Below, piece after piece: positions 15,604 to 24,909 of a stretch of 64,000 nt of DNA. Made by a program: the position numbers and the translations under genes. Source of the DNA: Candidatus Contubernalis alkalaceticus (GTDB lineage: Bacteria > Bacillota > Dethiobacteria > SKNC01). The notes under the pieces were generated by a model. It searched no databases and was not told the DNA's origin. It saw only the letters and a program-made list of their open reading frames with translations. Where the stretch lies: contig NZ_CP054699.1 in the NCBI RefSeq assembly GCF_022558445.1, positions 2,806,001-2,870,000 on the forward strand, written 5' to 3'. Within the stretch, counting starts at the first letter, position 1. Every line of letters starts with the position of its first letter.

Positions 15604-17737
15604 TTGTTTTTTGTGCCCCCCTTTCGATTTCCGCTTTCAAATCTTTCTCCGGATATTCTATTCGGGAGTGAAAAATACCCGAAAGAATGCTGGTTAATGC
15701 GTCAGCAATTTTATCCAAGTCCTTCAAGGTCAGGTCACTTTCATCCAGCTGACCATCATTTAGCTTTTCCTTAATAATCTTTCTAATCAACCCCTCTACC
15801 CTTCCCGAGGTAGGCTTGGACATGGCTCTAACCGCAGCCTCCACGGCATCAGATATCATGATAATAGCCGCCTCTTTGGTCTGGGGTTTAGGGCCTTCAT
15901 AGCGGAAATTTTCCTCACAAACGTCATCCTTCTTTTCCTTCTCTGTAGCCTGATGGTAAAAATAGGCAATTACGCTGGTCCCATGATGCTGTAAAATAAA
16001 ATCGGTGATGATTTCCGGCAGCTTCGCCTCCCGGGCCATCTCCACCCCATCCTTAACATGAGCTGTAATAATTAACGTACTCAAACTGGCAGAAATCTTA
16101 TTGTGAGGATTATCATTGGTCAGTTGGTTTTCTATGAAAAAATAAGGACGTTTCACTTTTCCAATATCATGGTAATAGGCACCTACCCTGGCTAACAGGG
16201 GGTCTCCCCCCACCACCTCCGCTGCGGCTTCTGCCAGGTTAGCCACAATAATGCTGTGATGATAAGTTCCCGGCGCCTTAATCAGCAGTTTTTTTAATAA
16301 GGGCTGATTAGGATTGGCCAGTTCCAGTAAACTTACAGAGGTAGTCAATCCAAAACCACTTTCCAAAAAGGGAAGCAGCCCTATAGCCATCACAGAAGAA
16401 AACAAGCCGCTGCCCACTCCAGATATCATACCTAAAATGAACTCTTTAATAAACTCATACTCCAGTTTAAATCCACTGAAAAATAGGAATGTGGATAAAA
16501 TCACCAGCACATTCACCAGGGCCACATATAAACCGGCTTTAGTCAAATCAGAACGATGATATAGTTTAGTAACACTGTAGGCCGCAACCAGCCCTCCCAG
16601 AAGAGCCATAACCATGAAGCTGAACTCTCCCCCGGTGATAATACCGATAAAGATGGCCAGGATAACATTAAATAAAATAGCCAACCGGGAATTAAAAAGT
16701 ACCGTAATTAAGATTATTCCCATAGCAGTAGGAATTAAAAATCCGGAAAAAAAGTTGGCAGCTACAATAAATATCAGAGTTATAATAATAATAATGCTCA
16801 ACAATAAAAGCAGAGACGGGCTGTAAAATACTTCTTTCTCATGGATATAGAGATATATCCCTCCCACCAGAAATATGGCCAGTAAAAGCAGGGCCAAACC
16901 AAAAAATATATCATAATCGGCCATTGCCCTCTGCAGCCCCAGGGAATCCATTTGTGCCATATGATTTTCTGTCACCATCTCCCCTTCGCCGATGATTCGA
17001 GTGCCTTTCAGAATCTTCACCGGTTCCACGTCATGCCGGGCCTGTTCCCTGGCTTTCACAGTTACCTCTTCATTATAAATCATATTGGCCCGGACCATGG
17101 GTTTAACCACTTCCGCTATGTTATCCTTTAATTCCTTCTGATAGGCCAACAGTTCTATTTCTTGAACCGCCTGCCTGCGGGCATTTTCCAGACCCTGCTC
17201 CTTGACTCCCTGCTCCATGATGTCATAAATAATACCTTCAATGTCAAACTGAAGCGCCTCCAGTTCACTTCGTTCTGTGGTGATAAATGCTTCCGCCGAC
17301 TGTGAATCTATTTCGAAAGGGAACAGATTGACCAGCTGCTGAACCTTTTCCTCCTCCGGTACTTCCATCTGTCTAATTTCATATATACTTGAGATAAAAG
17401 AATCAAATTCCTTATTTATTTCACTCATGATTGCCGGCTCAAAATCAAAAGCCTCAGGAACTGCCTCCGCTGCTTCTTCCTTGAACAGTTCCGTAGCATG
17501 ATAATCTACCGCCTCCTTGGGTGCATAAATTGTGGTAGGGCTTGGCCTACCTACGTCTAAAGTAACCCGATCTGGAAGCACAGAAAAATAAAGAATTAAA
17601 AAAACCACAATAAATAATGCAGAAGCTAATAAAAGACGCTGCCACAAACAATCCTTTTTTAAAAAACTGACCCCAGGTAACTGATGTAAGCCGGGAAAAC
17701 CTTTTTTAGGCCCCTTGATGGGGGTTTTAGATATCAT
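15572..17737 (-). CDS. 7TM receptor-HD phosphohydrolase (YqfF/PgpH type)
   Basis: The 721-residue protein has an N-terminal transmembrane helix, an extracellular 7TMR-HDED region (about 60-290), seven membrane helices (about 300-500) and a cytoplasmic HD domain with YYHDIGKVKRPYFFIENQ. PgpH family members hydrolyse cyclic-di-AMP. The frame is open further upstream, but the ATG at 17737 follows GTGAGGAAG and lies 26 bases from phoH. It is part of the phoH-HD-ybeY-dgkA block. Confidence 0.9.
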   Translation of the reverse strand: MISKTPIKGPKKGFPGLHQLPGVSFLKKDCLWQRLLLASALFIVVFLILYFSVLPDRVTLDVGRPSPTTIYAPKEAVDYHATELFKEEAAEAVPEAFDFEPAIMSEINKEFDSFISSIYEIRQMEVPEEEKVQQLVNLFPFEIDSQSAEAFITTERSELEALQFDIEGIIYDIMEQGVKEQGLENARRQAVQEIELLAYQKELKDNIAEVVKPMVRANMIYNEEVTVKAREQARHDVEPVKILKGTRIIGEGEMVTENHMAQMDSLGLQRAMADYDIFFGLALLLLAIFLVGGIYLYIHEKEVFYSPSLLLLLSIIIIITLIFIVAANFFSGFLIPTAMGIILITVLFNSRLAILFNVILAIFIGIITGGEFSFMVMALLGGLVAAYSVTKLYHRSDLTKAGLYVALVNVLVILSTFLFFSGFKLEYEFIKEFILGMISGVGSGLFSSVMAIGLLPFLESGFGLTTSVSLLELANPNQPLLKKLLIKAPGTYHHSIIVANLAEAAAEVVGGDPLLARVGAYYHDIGKVKRPYFFIENQLTNDNPHNKISASLSTLIITAHVKDGVEMAREAKLPEIITDFILQHHGTSVIAYFYHQATEKEKKDDVCEENFRYEGPKPQTKEAAIIMISDAVEAAVRAMSKPTSGRVEGLIRKIIKEKLNDGQLDESDLTLKDLDKIADALTSILSGIFHSRIEYPEKDLKAEIERGAQKTNAVINKGPSG

Positions 17738-17762
17738 ATTAGCTTCCTCACTTTTTATACCT

Positions 17763-18743
17763 TTACTCTTTATTTTCCTCATATTTCTCGTACGCTTTAA
17801 TAATCTGCTGCACCAATGGATGCCTGACCACATCTTTTTCTGTAAAGTATACTATTTCAATTCCAGTAATGTTCTTGATAATTTTTGGTACCTGGGCCAA
17901 CCCGGAGAACTTTCCCTTAGGAAGGTCAATTTGGGTAATATCCCCGGTAACCACCGCTTTAGCACCAAACCCTAACCGGGTTAAGAACATCTTCATCTGT
18001 TCAGAGGTTGAATTTTGGGCTTCATCCAAAATAATGAAGGAATCATCTAAGGTTCTTCCCCTCATGTATGCCAAAGGGGCCACTTCGATAATACCCTTTT
18101 CCATATATTTTTGGAACGTCTCTACCCCTAAAAGGTCATATAAGGCATCATATAATGGCCTCAAGTAGGGATCAATTTTTTCCTGAAAATCCCCGGGCAA
18201 AAATCCCAAATGCTCCCCGGCCTCTACTGCCGGACGGGTTAATACCAGCTTCTGCACTTCTTTGTTCTTAAGGCTGGCAATGGCCATAGCCATAGCCAGG
18301 TAGGTTTTGCCGGTTCCTGCAGGCCCAATTCCAAATACTATATCGTTATTTTTAATTGAATTTACATACTTTTTCTGTCCCAAGGTTTTAGGCTTAATCT
18401 TTTTCCCCCGGGTGGTAACATATACTAATTGGGAAAAAACCTCCTCCAGTTTGTCCCCCTGGTTCTGCTTTACCATATTAATGGCGTAACTAATTTCCGA
18501 CGGCGTTAGGGTATTACCCTTAGTCAGCAGTTCTTTAAGCCGCTCCATTAAAAATGTAACCATCTTAATCTCCTGGGGTTGTCCCTGAAGAAGAAGATAT
18601 TCTCCTCTGGGGATTAAGGTAATTCTAAAAGCACTTTCAATAAGGTTCAAATTCTCATCCAACCTGCCCATCAGAGTCAAAGCTTCTTCCTGATTTTTAA
18701 ATAAAATTTTGTGCTCTTTCTGTGTAATATTGTCCAGGGTCAA
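17763..18743 (-). CDS. phoH: PhoH family ATPase
   Basis: The 326-residue protein has the PhoH P-loop (GIGPAGTGKTYLA, about residue 140), Walker B FIILDEAQNS, and a short N-terminal KH-like segment. It is probably an ATP-dependent RNA-processing factor working with YbeY. The start is TTG at 18743 with GGAGGG nine bases upstream. It follows yqfD, as in the usual Firmicutes order. Confidence 0.93.
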   Translation of the reverse strand: MTLDNITQKEHKILFKNQEEALTLMGRLDENLNLIESAFRITLIPRGEYLLLQGQPQEIKMVTFLMERLKELLTKGNTLTPSEISYAINMVKQNQGDKLEEVFSQLVYVTTRGKKIKPKTLGQKKYVNSIKNNDIVFGIGPAGTGKTYLAMAMAIASLKNKEVQKLVLTRPAVEAGEHLGFLPGDFQEKIDPYLRPLYDALYDLLGVETFQKYMEKGIIEVAPLAYMRGRTLDDSFIILDEAQNSTSEQMKMFLTRLGFGAKAVVTGDITQIDLPKGKFSGLAQVPKIIKNITGIEIVYFTEKDVVRHPLVQQIIKAYEKYEENKE

Positions 18744-18798
18744 AAAGCATTTCCCTCCTCTAGAATCGTTATTATCCCCTTTGTCTTATTATGCGTTA

Positions 18799-20055
18799 TT
18801 ATTCAGGAAAACCCTCCATAAACACCTCTTTTTCCTGACCAATTTCTTCAATGGTTTCAATAACATACCTGGCCTTTATAACCTGTTCATCTTCGGTATC
18901 CAGTACTTCCATATATTCATCAATCACTTCCCCCTGGGAAGGAAGCTGTTTTTTTGCCTCCTGTTCTGCCTGCTGCTTTGCTTTCGCCAAAGCTTCCTCA
19001 GGAGTTAATTCTTTTAATATTAAAGCTAATTCTTTATACTCAAGATAGATTACTTCTATAGGAAATTTATAATTCATCCAGTGCATTGTGCGTTTGGATT
19101 TACTTAACCTGGCATAATTATAGGGATTTTGGCCATCCCCTTCCATATAAACTTCTCTCTCTCCGATTTTTATATATGAACTTGTATAGTTCTCACCCGT
19201 AGGCTCATAGGTCTTCACCTGCAGAGTAGAAACACCCAAACCCTCATACCAGACCCTGGCCTTCACCGTACCTCGAGCTCTTGTATAGCTTTCCTTTGGA
19301 CTGCTATCCTCAAAGGTATTCTCTTCTTCCTCTGAATCATCCTCTTCAAACTCTTCCGTAATGGGACGAATAATCCCACTGATCAAAACTTGTCCGGCAG
19401 TAACTGTATCCCCCACTTTTGCATCTGCCATTCCCGATATCACCATTATTTCTGTGATTAAACCATCTTTTGAAGCAATAATATGAGTAAAAGATTCCTC
19501 TCCAGGCTCTACCCCTTTTACTTTTTCAACCACATCTACTTTGGCCCGAACCCCGGTAAGCTCAACTCCTACCCAAGATATATCAGGAATCCCTAGAACA
19601 ATCTCATTACTAATCTTTTCCACATCCAGTGTATTTTTAAAAACACCGGGTTTCAAACCCAGTTCCTGGGATATCTCAATAACCTCCTGGGGGTCTATTT
19701 CTTTTGTACCTACGATTTCCACATACCATACGAAAGAAGATAAAAGGTATAGCAGAACAACAAACAGCACTGCCCCGGCCACAAACCCTTTTCTCACCAC
19801 CAATCGGTATACAAAAAAGGGAATACCGGCTTTTTTTTCGATTTTTACCTTACACCTTGTCCTGCGGGCTAAGGGCCTTATTTTTTTAAACCCTTCAATA
19901 CCTATCTTCATATAGGCAGTATCGTCAAAACGGCGAATATCCCGTAAGATAATTCCCCGGTTAATGGCCAGATTGATCAGCCTTTCACTACGATTCCCCC
20001 GTATAGAGATTGTAATATATCCATTCATATAATACCATAAATCAATTAACGACAC
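18799..20055 (-). CDS. yqfD: Sporulation protein YqfD
   Basis: This 418-residue membrane protein of forespore engulfment has an N-terminal ISIRGNRSERLINLAINRGI segment, a transmembrane helix near residues 90-110 (GAVLFVVLLYLLSSFVW) and a long extracytoplasmic part with a GIPDISWVGVELTGVRAKVDVVE module. The C-terminus is Lys/Glu-rich. The start is GTG at 20055. It pairs with yqfC just upstream. Confidence 0.9.
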   Translation of the reverse strand: MSLIDLWYYMNGYITISIRGNRSERLINLAINRGIILRDIRRFDDTAYMKIGIEGFKKIRPLARRTRCKVKIEKKAGIPFFVYRLVVRKGFVAGAVLFVVLLYLLSSFVWYVEIVGTKEIDPQEVIEISQELGLKPGVFKNTLDVEKISNEIVLGIPDISWVGVELTGVRAKVDVVEKVKGVEPGEESFTHIIASKDGLITEIMVISGMADAKVGDTVTAGQVLISGIIRPITEEFEEDDSEEEENTFEDSSPKESYTRARGTVKARVWYEGLGVSTLQVKTYEPTGENYTSSYIKIGEREVYMEGDGQNPYNYARLSKSKRTMHWMNYKFPIEVIYLEYKELALILKELTPEEALAKAKQQAEQEAKKQLPSQGEVIDEYMEVLDTEDEQVIKARYVIETIEEIGQEKEVFMEGFPE

Positions 20056-20101
20056 CAGTCATACCCCCTTTTCCGTTTTACCGCACCTTTAGTTATTGTT
20101 T

Positions 20102-20377
20102 TTAAACAGCATAATCCAGATTGTAAATTATACCCTCAACAAAAATCTCCTCTGAATAAATATTTTTTATGGTCATACCTTCCCCTTTTATAATAAGTTC
20201 ACCCCCACTGACACTGACCCGGATTATCTTGTCAGAGTACTCCACCACACCCCTATGGTTTTGTACATAAATCTGCACATTTCCCACCAGGGTAACCCGG
20301 GGTAGATCCAGCAGTATTTCCTTGGGGAGTTCAAAAGCCTCCGCAAGGGAACTTCTAAAGCTTTTTTTAAAATTCAA
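20102..20377 (-). CDS. yqfC: Sporulation protein YqfC
   Basis: This 91-residue small beta-rich YabP/YqfC-family protein has LPKEILLDLPRVTLVGN, the GVVEYSD segment and GELIIKGEGMTIK. It is the first gene of the yqfCD-phoH operon and follows a terminator at 20516, so its own sporulation promoter probably lies in 20378-20515. Confidence 0.9.
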   Translation of the reverse strand: MNFKKSFRSSLAEAFELPKEILLDLPRVTLVGNVQIYVQNHRGVVEYSDKIIRVSVSGGELIIKGEGMTIKNIYSEEIFVEGIIYNLDYAV

Positions 20378-20515
20378 GCCGACAACCTCCCCTAATCTCT
20401 CTTACTAGTTTTATGCGCTTGAATTTAAAAGTATGAAACTTTAATCCCCAGGTCGAAAGGACGAACCTCCTGCAGTAAATCCAATGTCTCGTCCTGTTAT
20501 CAACTTGAATTTTCT

Positions 20516-20554
20516 GCAAAAAAAGTAGAGAGTGTATTTCCACACTCTCTACTT
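20516..20554 (-). terminator. Intrinsic terminator ahead of yqfC
   Basis: A 13-bp stem (AAGTAGAGAGTGT and complement, 20523-20554) is followed on the minus strand by TTTTTTT. It ends the floA-containing transcript. Confidence 0.88.
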
Positions 20555-20580
20555 GATCTTTGAAAAACGGTCTATTCTAT

Positions 20581-21153
20581 TTAACTGTTTGAATTCTGCA
20601 CTATATTGGACTGTCTGAGGGAGAAAGGCTTTCTGGACCGGGGTGGACCCAATACTTCAGAAAATACAATCCCTGCAGCCAAGTTGTCTTTAGTAACCCT
20701 AAATCCCGAGAGAGAGGATCCCTCCGGTCCTACCTCTAGAGATATGGGATCTGCAGACGCTGCATAAGACACAATTTTTTCCTTTTTATCCAGCACTGCC
20801 CGGGCTCTTTCTTCCTTCATTTTTTCTAATTTCAACTGTCTCTGTTCTAAGACAGGTTTTTCCCTTTTTCTGTCCCTGATTACACTCCCGGTGTCTGAAA
20901 CGGGATAAGATTTCTCCTTTGGCCTTTGACCTGATCCAGATCCTGAAATACTTTCTAAGAGCTCCTCTATTTCATCAAAGAGGCCCCCTGACTTCTTTGG
21001 TTCCCTCATCTGGACAGGATAACCCTCTTGTTCCCTGTCAGAAGGTATAGGCCTCCGAACCTTTCCAGGTACCGGAGCTTCATTCTTAGGCTGGAGAAGT
21101 CTCTTCACCAGGGAGAAAATAATGAAGAAAATTACAATCCCAAGGTTTTCCAT
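20581..21153 (-). CDS. Hypothetical single-pass membrane protein
   Basis: The 190-residue protein has one N-terminal transmembrane segment (LGIVIFFIIFSLVKRLL) followed by a proline-, arginine- and glutamate-rich, probably disordered region. The C-terminus is better structured (SGFRVTKDNLAAGIVFSEVLGPPRSRKPFSL). It follows floA by 45 bases and may work at the membrane with the flotillin, but no family was recognised. Confidence 0.68.
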   Translation of the reverse strand: MENLGIVIFFIIFSLVKRLLQPKNEAPVPGKVRRPIPSDREQEGYPVQMREPKKSGGLFDEIEELLESISGSGSGQRPKEKSYPVSDTGSVIRDRKREKPVLEQRQLKLEKMKEERARAVLDKKEKIVSYAASADPISLEVGPEGSSLSGFRVTKDNLAAGIVFSEVLGPPRSRKPFSLRQSNIVQNSNS

Positions 21154-21198
21154 TGAACCTTCACCACCGTTCTTAATAAAAAACTATGTTTTGTTTAT

Positions 21199-22188
21199 TT
21201 ATTTATCTCCCTTTTCTTTTCCCAAATCGTCTGATTTACCAATGGAATCTCTCATTTTTGTATCTGCTATGATGTTTTGAAGATTTTGATAGTCCAAAAC
21301 ACCTAGGTTTCCTTCCCTCAAAGCCTGGGCCATAGCCTTGGGCACCTCTGCTTCTGCTTCTACCACCTTGGCCCTCATTTCCTGCACCTTGGCTCTCATC
21401 TCCTGCTCTTGTGCTACAGCCATAGCCCTTCTTTCTTCTGCCTTGGCCTGAGCGATGCGCTTGTCTGCCTCCGCCTGGTCTGTCTGCAGCATGGCACCAA
21501 TATTCTTACCCACATCCACATCAGCAATGTCAATGGAAAGTATTTCAAAGGCTGTCCCTGCATCAAGCCCCTTATTTAAAACATTTTTAGAAATAGAATC
21601 AGGGTTTTCCAGTACAGCTTTATGGCTTTCAGCAGAACCGATAGAAGTAACCGTTCCTTCCCCTACCCGGGCAATAATGGTTTCCTCTCCGGCGCCCCCT
21701 ACCAGCCGGTCAATATTTGCCCGAACAGTAACTTTCGCCTTAGCCTTCACTTCAATACCATCCTTAGCTACAGCAGCTACAATAGGCGTTTCAATTACCT
21801 TGGGATTTACACTCATCTGCACAGCAGTTAAAACATCTCTACCGGCCAGGTCAATAGCGGCAGCCCTTTCAAAACCCAGGGGGATATTAGCCCTCTGAGC
21901 AGCAATCAGGGCATCTACAACCCGGTCCACATTACCTCCGGCCAGATAGTGACCTTCCAGTTTATCCACGCTTAAATCCAGTCCAGCCTTATTGGCCTTA
22001 ATCAGTGGATTCACAATTTTGGCCGGCGGCACCCGCCGCAGGCGCATTCCTATCAGAGTGATAATACGGACATTAACCCCGGCCGCCAGGGCGGATATCC
22101 ACAATCCCAGAGGTATAATACTGAGAATGAAGGAAAAAACCACGAACACCAGGGCAATAATGATCAAAAGAAAAACAAAATCAGGCAT
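21199..22188 (-). CDS. floA: Flotillin-like protein FloA
   Basis: The 329-residue protein matches bacterial FloA (YqfA). An N-terminal membrane hairpin is followed by [22 protein letters not shown], the SPFH-like region with [10 protein letters not shown] and [23 protein letters not shown], and an Ala/Glu-rich coiled coil (about 235-300). It organises functional membrane microdomains. It is 20 bases downstream of nfeD, a partnership seen widely in bacteria. Confidence 0.95.
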   Translation of the reverse strand: MPDFVFLLIIIALVFVVFSFILSIIPLGLWISALAAGVNVRIITLIGMRLRRVPPAKIVNPLIKANKAGLDLSVDKLEGHYLAGGNVDRVVDALIAAQRANIPLGFERAAAIDLAGRDVLTAVQMSVNPKVIETPIVAAVAKDGIEVKAKAKVTVRANIDRLVGGAGEETIIARVGEGTVTSIGSAESHKAVLENPDSISKNVLNKGLDAGTAFEILSIDIADVDVGKNIGAMLQTDQAEADKRIAQAKAEERRAMAVAQEQEMRAKVQEMRAKVVEAEAEVPKAMAQALREGNLGVLDYQNLQNIIADTKMRDSIGKSDDLGKEKGDK

Positions 22189-22208
22189 TTAATATTACCT
22201 CCTTAAAC

Positions 22209-23519
22209 TTATTTTTTTAGTTCTCTTACAATAACCCGGGGACCATCCACCTGAACCACTTTAACCGTTAAATTCACGTCAATAAAGCCCCCCTCACTGA
22301 CCACATCTATTCTACTTCCATCAAATTCAGCTGTACCGGAGGGTCTTAAGGGTGTCAAGGTAATGCCCTCCTTATCCAACAACTGAAATGCCTGCTGAGG
22401 GCCCACATAACCCAGATCTTTATCCTCCTTAAAACTGAGAATAATATTACTGAGAAATTTACTTTTTACCAGATAACGCAGTGAAACACCAATAATAATT
22501 GATGATAAAATCAATGCTATTACTAAGTTTGTTACCATCTCTCCGGTTTCCGCCGCTGAAAGAAGGATAGAAGCAATCAGGGAGCCAATGCCCGCCAACC
22601 CCAGTATGCCAAATCCCGCAATAAAAGCCTCAGTTAAAAGCAGAAGAATGCCCATGAGAAAAAGGATCACCACCTCATATCCGGCCAGGCCGGCAATTAT
22701 ATGACCGCCAAAGAAAAGCGTAAAAGCAAGAATACTAATACTTCCGCCCACTCCAAACCCGGCAGTCAAGATTTCAATAATCAAGGCCGCAAAGGCAATG
22801 GTCAAAAGAATAGTAGAGGTAACCGGATGGGTAACAAACCGGGCCAACCTCTCAGCGGAAGACATTTGCTTATTTATTACCTGAGCATCTTCTAAACCCA
22901 AATGCTCTAATAATTCAGCCCTGCTGTTAAAAACTCCATCAATAAAGCCCAGGGACTGAGCCTGGCCGGTAGTCAGAGTCAGAAGCTGACCGGAATTCAC
23001 TACATCGGGAATGCTGATCTCTCTTCTGGCCATGGCAGCAGCAATTTCAGGATCCCTACCCCTAAGTTCGGCCACAGTCCGCATCTCCGCTTCCCAATTA
23101 GAGAGAAGCTTTTCATCGGTAACCTCCTCAGAGGTAATACCCTGTCTCAGTTCTGCAGCACCAATGGTGCTGCCCGGGGACATGTAAAGCCTGTCACAGG
23201 CCATGGCCAGATAAGCTCCCGCCGACACCGCCTGGGGACGGACATAAGCATATACCGGAACCTCTGTCTGTAAAATAAGGTCTTTGATTTCCTGAGCAGC
23301 ATCTACTCTGCCTCCAGGAGTATTGAACTCCAGGATCACTGCTGATGCATTATTCTGTTCGGCTTCCTTAAAGGAACGGTCCAAAAATATTTTCAAGCTG
23401 TGCTCTACGGCATCCCGCACAGGGACAAAGTAAACCATTTCCTCTGCCGCCATCAACAGGGAAGAAAATGATAATAATAGAAGAAAAACTGCAACAATTA
23501 GGCCTTTCCGCCTTACCAC
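22209..23519 (-). CDS. NfeD family membrane-bound serine protease
   Basis: The 436-residue protein has a signal peptide (LIVAVFLLLLSFSSLLMAAEE) and a ClpP-like protease domain (ILEFNTPGGRVDAA; nucleophile in SAGAYLAMACD). Four to five transmembrane helices (about 235-360) and a C-terminal NfeD OB-fold (GTAEFDGSRIDVVSEGGFI) follow. It is the long NfeD form that pairs with flotillins. The start is GTG at 23519 after a G-rich ribosome site. Confidence 0.92.
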   Translation of the reverse strand: MVRRKGLIVAVFLLLLSFSSLLMAAEEMVYFVPVRDAVEHSLKIFLDRSFKEAEQNNASAVILEFNTPGGRVDAAQEIKDLILQTEVPVYAYVRPQAVSAGAYLAMACDRLYMSPGSTIGAAELRQGITSEEVTDEKLLSNWEAEMRTVAELRGRDPEIAAAMARREISIPDVVNSGQLLTLTTGQAQSLGFIDGVFNSRAELLEHLGLEDAQVINKQMSSAERLARFVTHPVTSTILLTIAFAALIIEILTAGFGVGGSISILAFTLFFGGHIIAGLAGYEVVILFLMGILLLLTEAFIAGFGILGLAGIGSLIASILLSAAETGEMVTNLVIALILSSIIIGVSLRYLVKSKFLSNIILSFKEDKDLGYVGPQQAFQLLDKEGITLTPLRPSGTAEFDGSRIDVVSEGGFIDVNLTVKVVQVDGPRVIVRELKK

Positions 23520-23540
23520 AAAAACTCCCCCCTGATTTCA

Positions 23541-23577
23541 AATAAAGGACTTGGTGTATATTACACACACCAAGTCC
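23541..23577 (-). terminator. Hairpin between yqeY and nfeD
   Basis: An 11-bp stem (GGACTTGGTGT and complement) is followed on the minus strand by TTTATTTG. It is a likely terminator of the rpsU-yqeY transcript. Confidence 0.7.
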
Positions 23578-23583
23578 ATATGT

Positions 23584-24027
23584 TTATTCCAAAAACGACT
23601 GCACTATTTTATTAACCAAGCGGCCATCTGCCTTACCCTTAAGTTTAGGCATTACAACACCCATCACTTTGCCCATATCCCTTTTACTATGGACACCAGT
23701 CGTCTCCACAGCTTCTTTTATAATCTCTGTGATTTGTTCCTCAGACATCTGTTCCGGCAGGTAAGAAAGGATAATTTGTGCTTCTTTTTCCAGATCCGAA
23801 GCCATATCCTCACGATTATAACTTCTGTATTCCTCTGCAGAATCTTTCCTTTTTTTAAATTCCCGGCTTAAAACCTGTACAACCTGATTATCACTCAATT
23901 TCTCTCTTTTTGCTATTTCCTCGTTCTTAATTTCAGAACGCATCATTCGCAAAACGGAAAGTGTGAACTTATCTTTTGCCTTCATGGAAGCTTTCATATT
24001 TTCATTGATTAACTCATTTAGGGCCAT
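23584..24027 (-). CDS. yqeY: GatB/YqeY domain protein
   Basis: The 147-residue helical protein resembles the tail domain of GatB (MKAKDKFTLSVLRMMRSEIKNEEI ... GVHSKRDMGKVMGVVMPKLKGKADG). It follows rpsU by 11 bases, the typical Firmicutes rpsU-yqeY pair. The start ATG at 24027 has GGGGGAAGG upstream. Confidence 0.93.
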   Translation of the reverse strand: MALNELINENMKASMKAKDKFTLSVLRMMRSEIKNEEIAKREKLSDNQVVQVLSREFKKRKDSAEEYRSYNREDMASDLEKEAQIILSYLPEQMSEEQITEIIKEAVETTGVHSKRDMGKVMGVVMPKLKGKADGRLVNKIVQSFLE

Positions 24028-24038
24028 AAACCTTCCCC

Positions 24039-24218
24039 CTAGTAGAAACGTTTCTTTTTACGAGCTGCTTCCTGCTTTTTCTTCCGCTTAACGCTGGGTT
24101 TTTCATAATGCTCACGCTTCCGCACCTCTGCCAGAACTCCAGCCTTGGCGCATTGTTTCTTAAACCTTCTTAAAGCACTGTCCAGAGTTTCATTTTTACC
24201 TACTTTGATCTCCGCCAC
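24039..24218 (-). CDS. rpsU: 30S ribosomal protein S21
   Basis: S21 of 59 residues has [20 protein letters not shown] and a basic C-terminus. The frame is open to 24278, but the start is the GTG at 24218: GGGGAGGGAA lies just upstream and the product then begins (M)AEIKVGKNE like other S21 proteins. Confidence 0.96.
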   Translation of the reverse strand: MAEIKVGKNETLDSALRRFKKQCAKAGVLAEVRKREHYEKPSVKRKKKQEAARKKKRFY

Positions 24219-24353
24219 AATTTCCCTCCCCTCGCCAAAAACCGCATTCACAAAAACCTTGTACAGTAAGATTATCAACCTTTTAAAATCTTACTATATG
24301 TAAACAAACAATTCGATATAATAAATTATACACTGTGCAGAAAAGGCTGTCAA

Positions 24354-24698
24354 CTAGCCCGGTGGCCAAGTTAACGGACGTCCTCCCATTAAATGAAAAT
24401 GTATGTGCTGTACAATCTGGTCTCCATCTTTACCATAATTGCACACCAGCCTGAGCCCACTTTCAGCAACCCCTAAAATTTCGGCAATTTCTTTTACCTT
24501 CAGGTGAAGATATCCGATTAAATTAGAGCTTTCCTCAGTTATATTCATAACCGTGGGAATATGTTCCCGGGGCAGCACCAAAACATGAACTGGAGCCTGA
24601 GGCTGTATATCCTTGAAAGCGATAATTTTATCATCCTGATAAACAATATCACTGGGAATTTCCCCACTGACAATTTTACAAAAGAGGCAATCACTCAC
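24354..24698 (-). CDS. HIT family nucleotide-binding hydrolase (HinT type)
   Basis: The 114-residue protein begins at GTG at 24698 with GGGAGGTG upstream (SDCLFCKIVSGEIPS). It ends with the histidine triad HIHFHL in QHIHFHLMGGR and has the zinc-type CxxC near the start. It belongs to the purine nucleoside phosphoramidase group and is the first gene upstream of rpsU. Confidence 0.94.
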   Translation of the reverse strand: MSDCLFCKIVSGEIPSDIVYQDDKIIAFKDIQPQAPVHVLVLPREHIPTVMNITEESSNLIGYLHLKVKEIAEILGVAESGLRLVCNYGKDGDQIVQHIHFHLMGGRPLTWPPG

Positions 24699-24909
24699 AA
24701 ATAACACCTCCCTTTTTTTGCCATCTAATTCCAAAACATTTATCTGATTATACCATTTATATATAGGGATATCAAGAAAGGTTAAGCCCCTCTAAAGCCC
24801 CACCTCTACCCTAATATTATTTGCTAACCTTTTCATAAAGACAAGCACAAACCACCGTGTAAGCCATAAACTATATAAGATAATGGGCAATTAAGAAAGG
24901 AGGGAATAT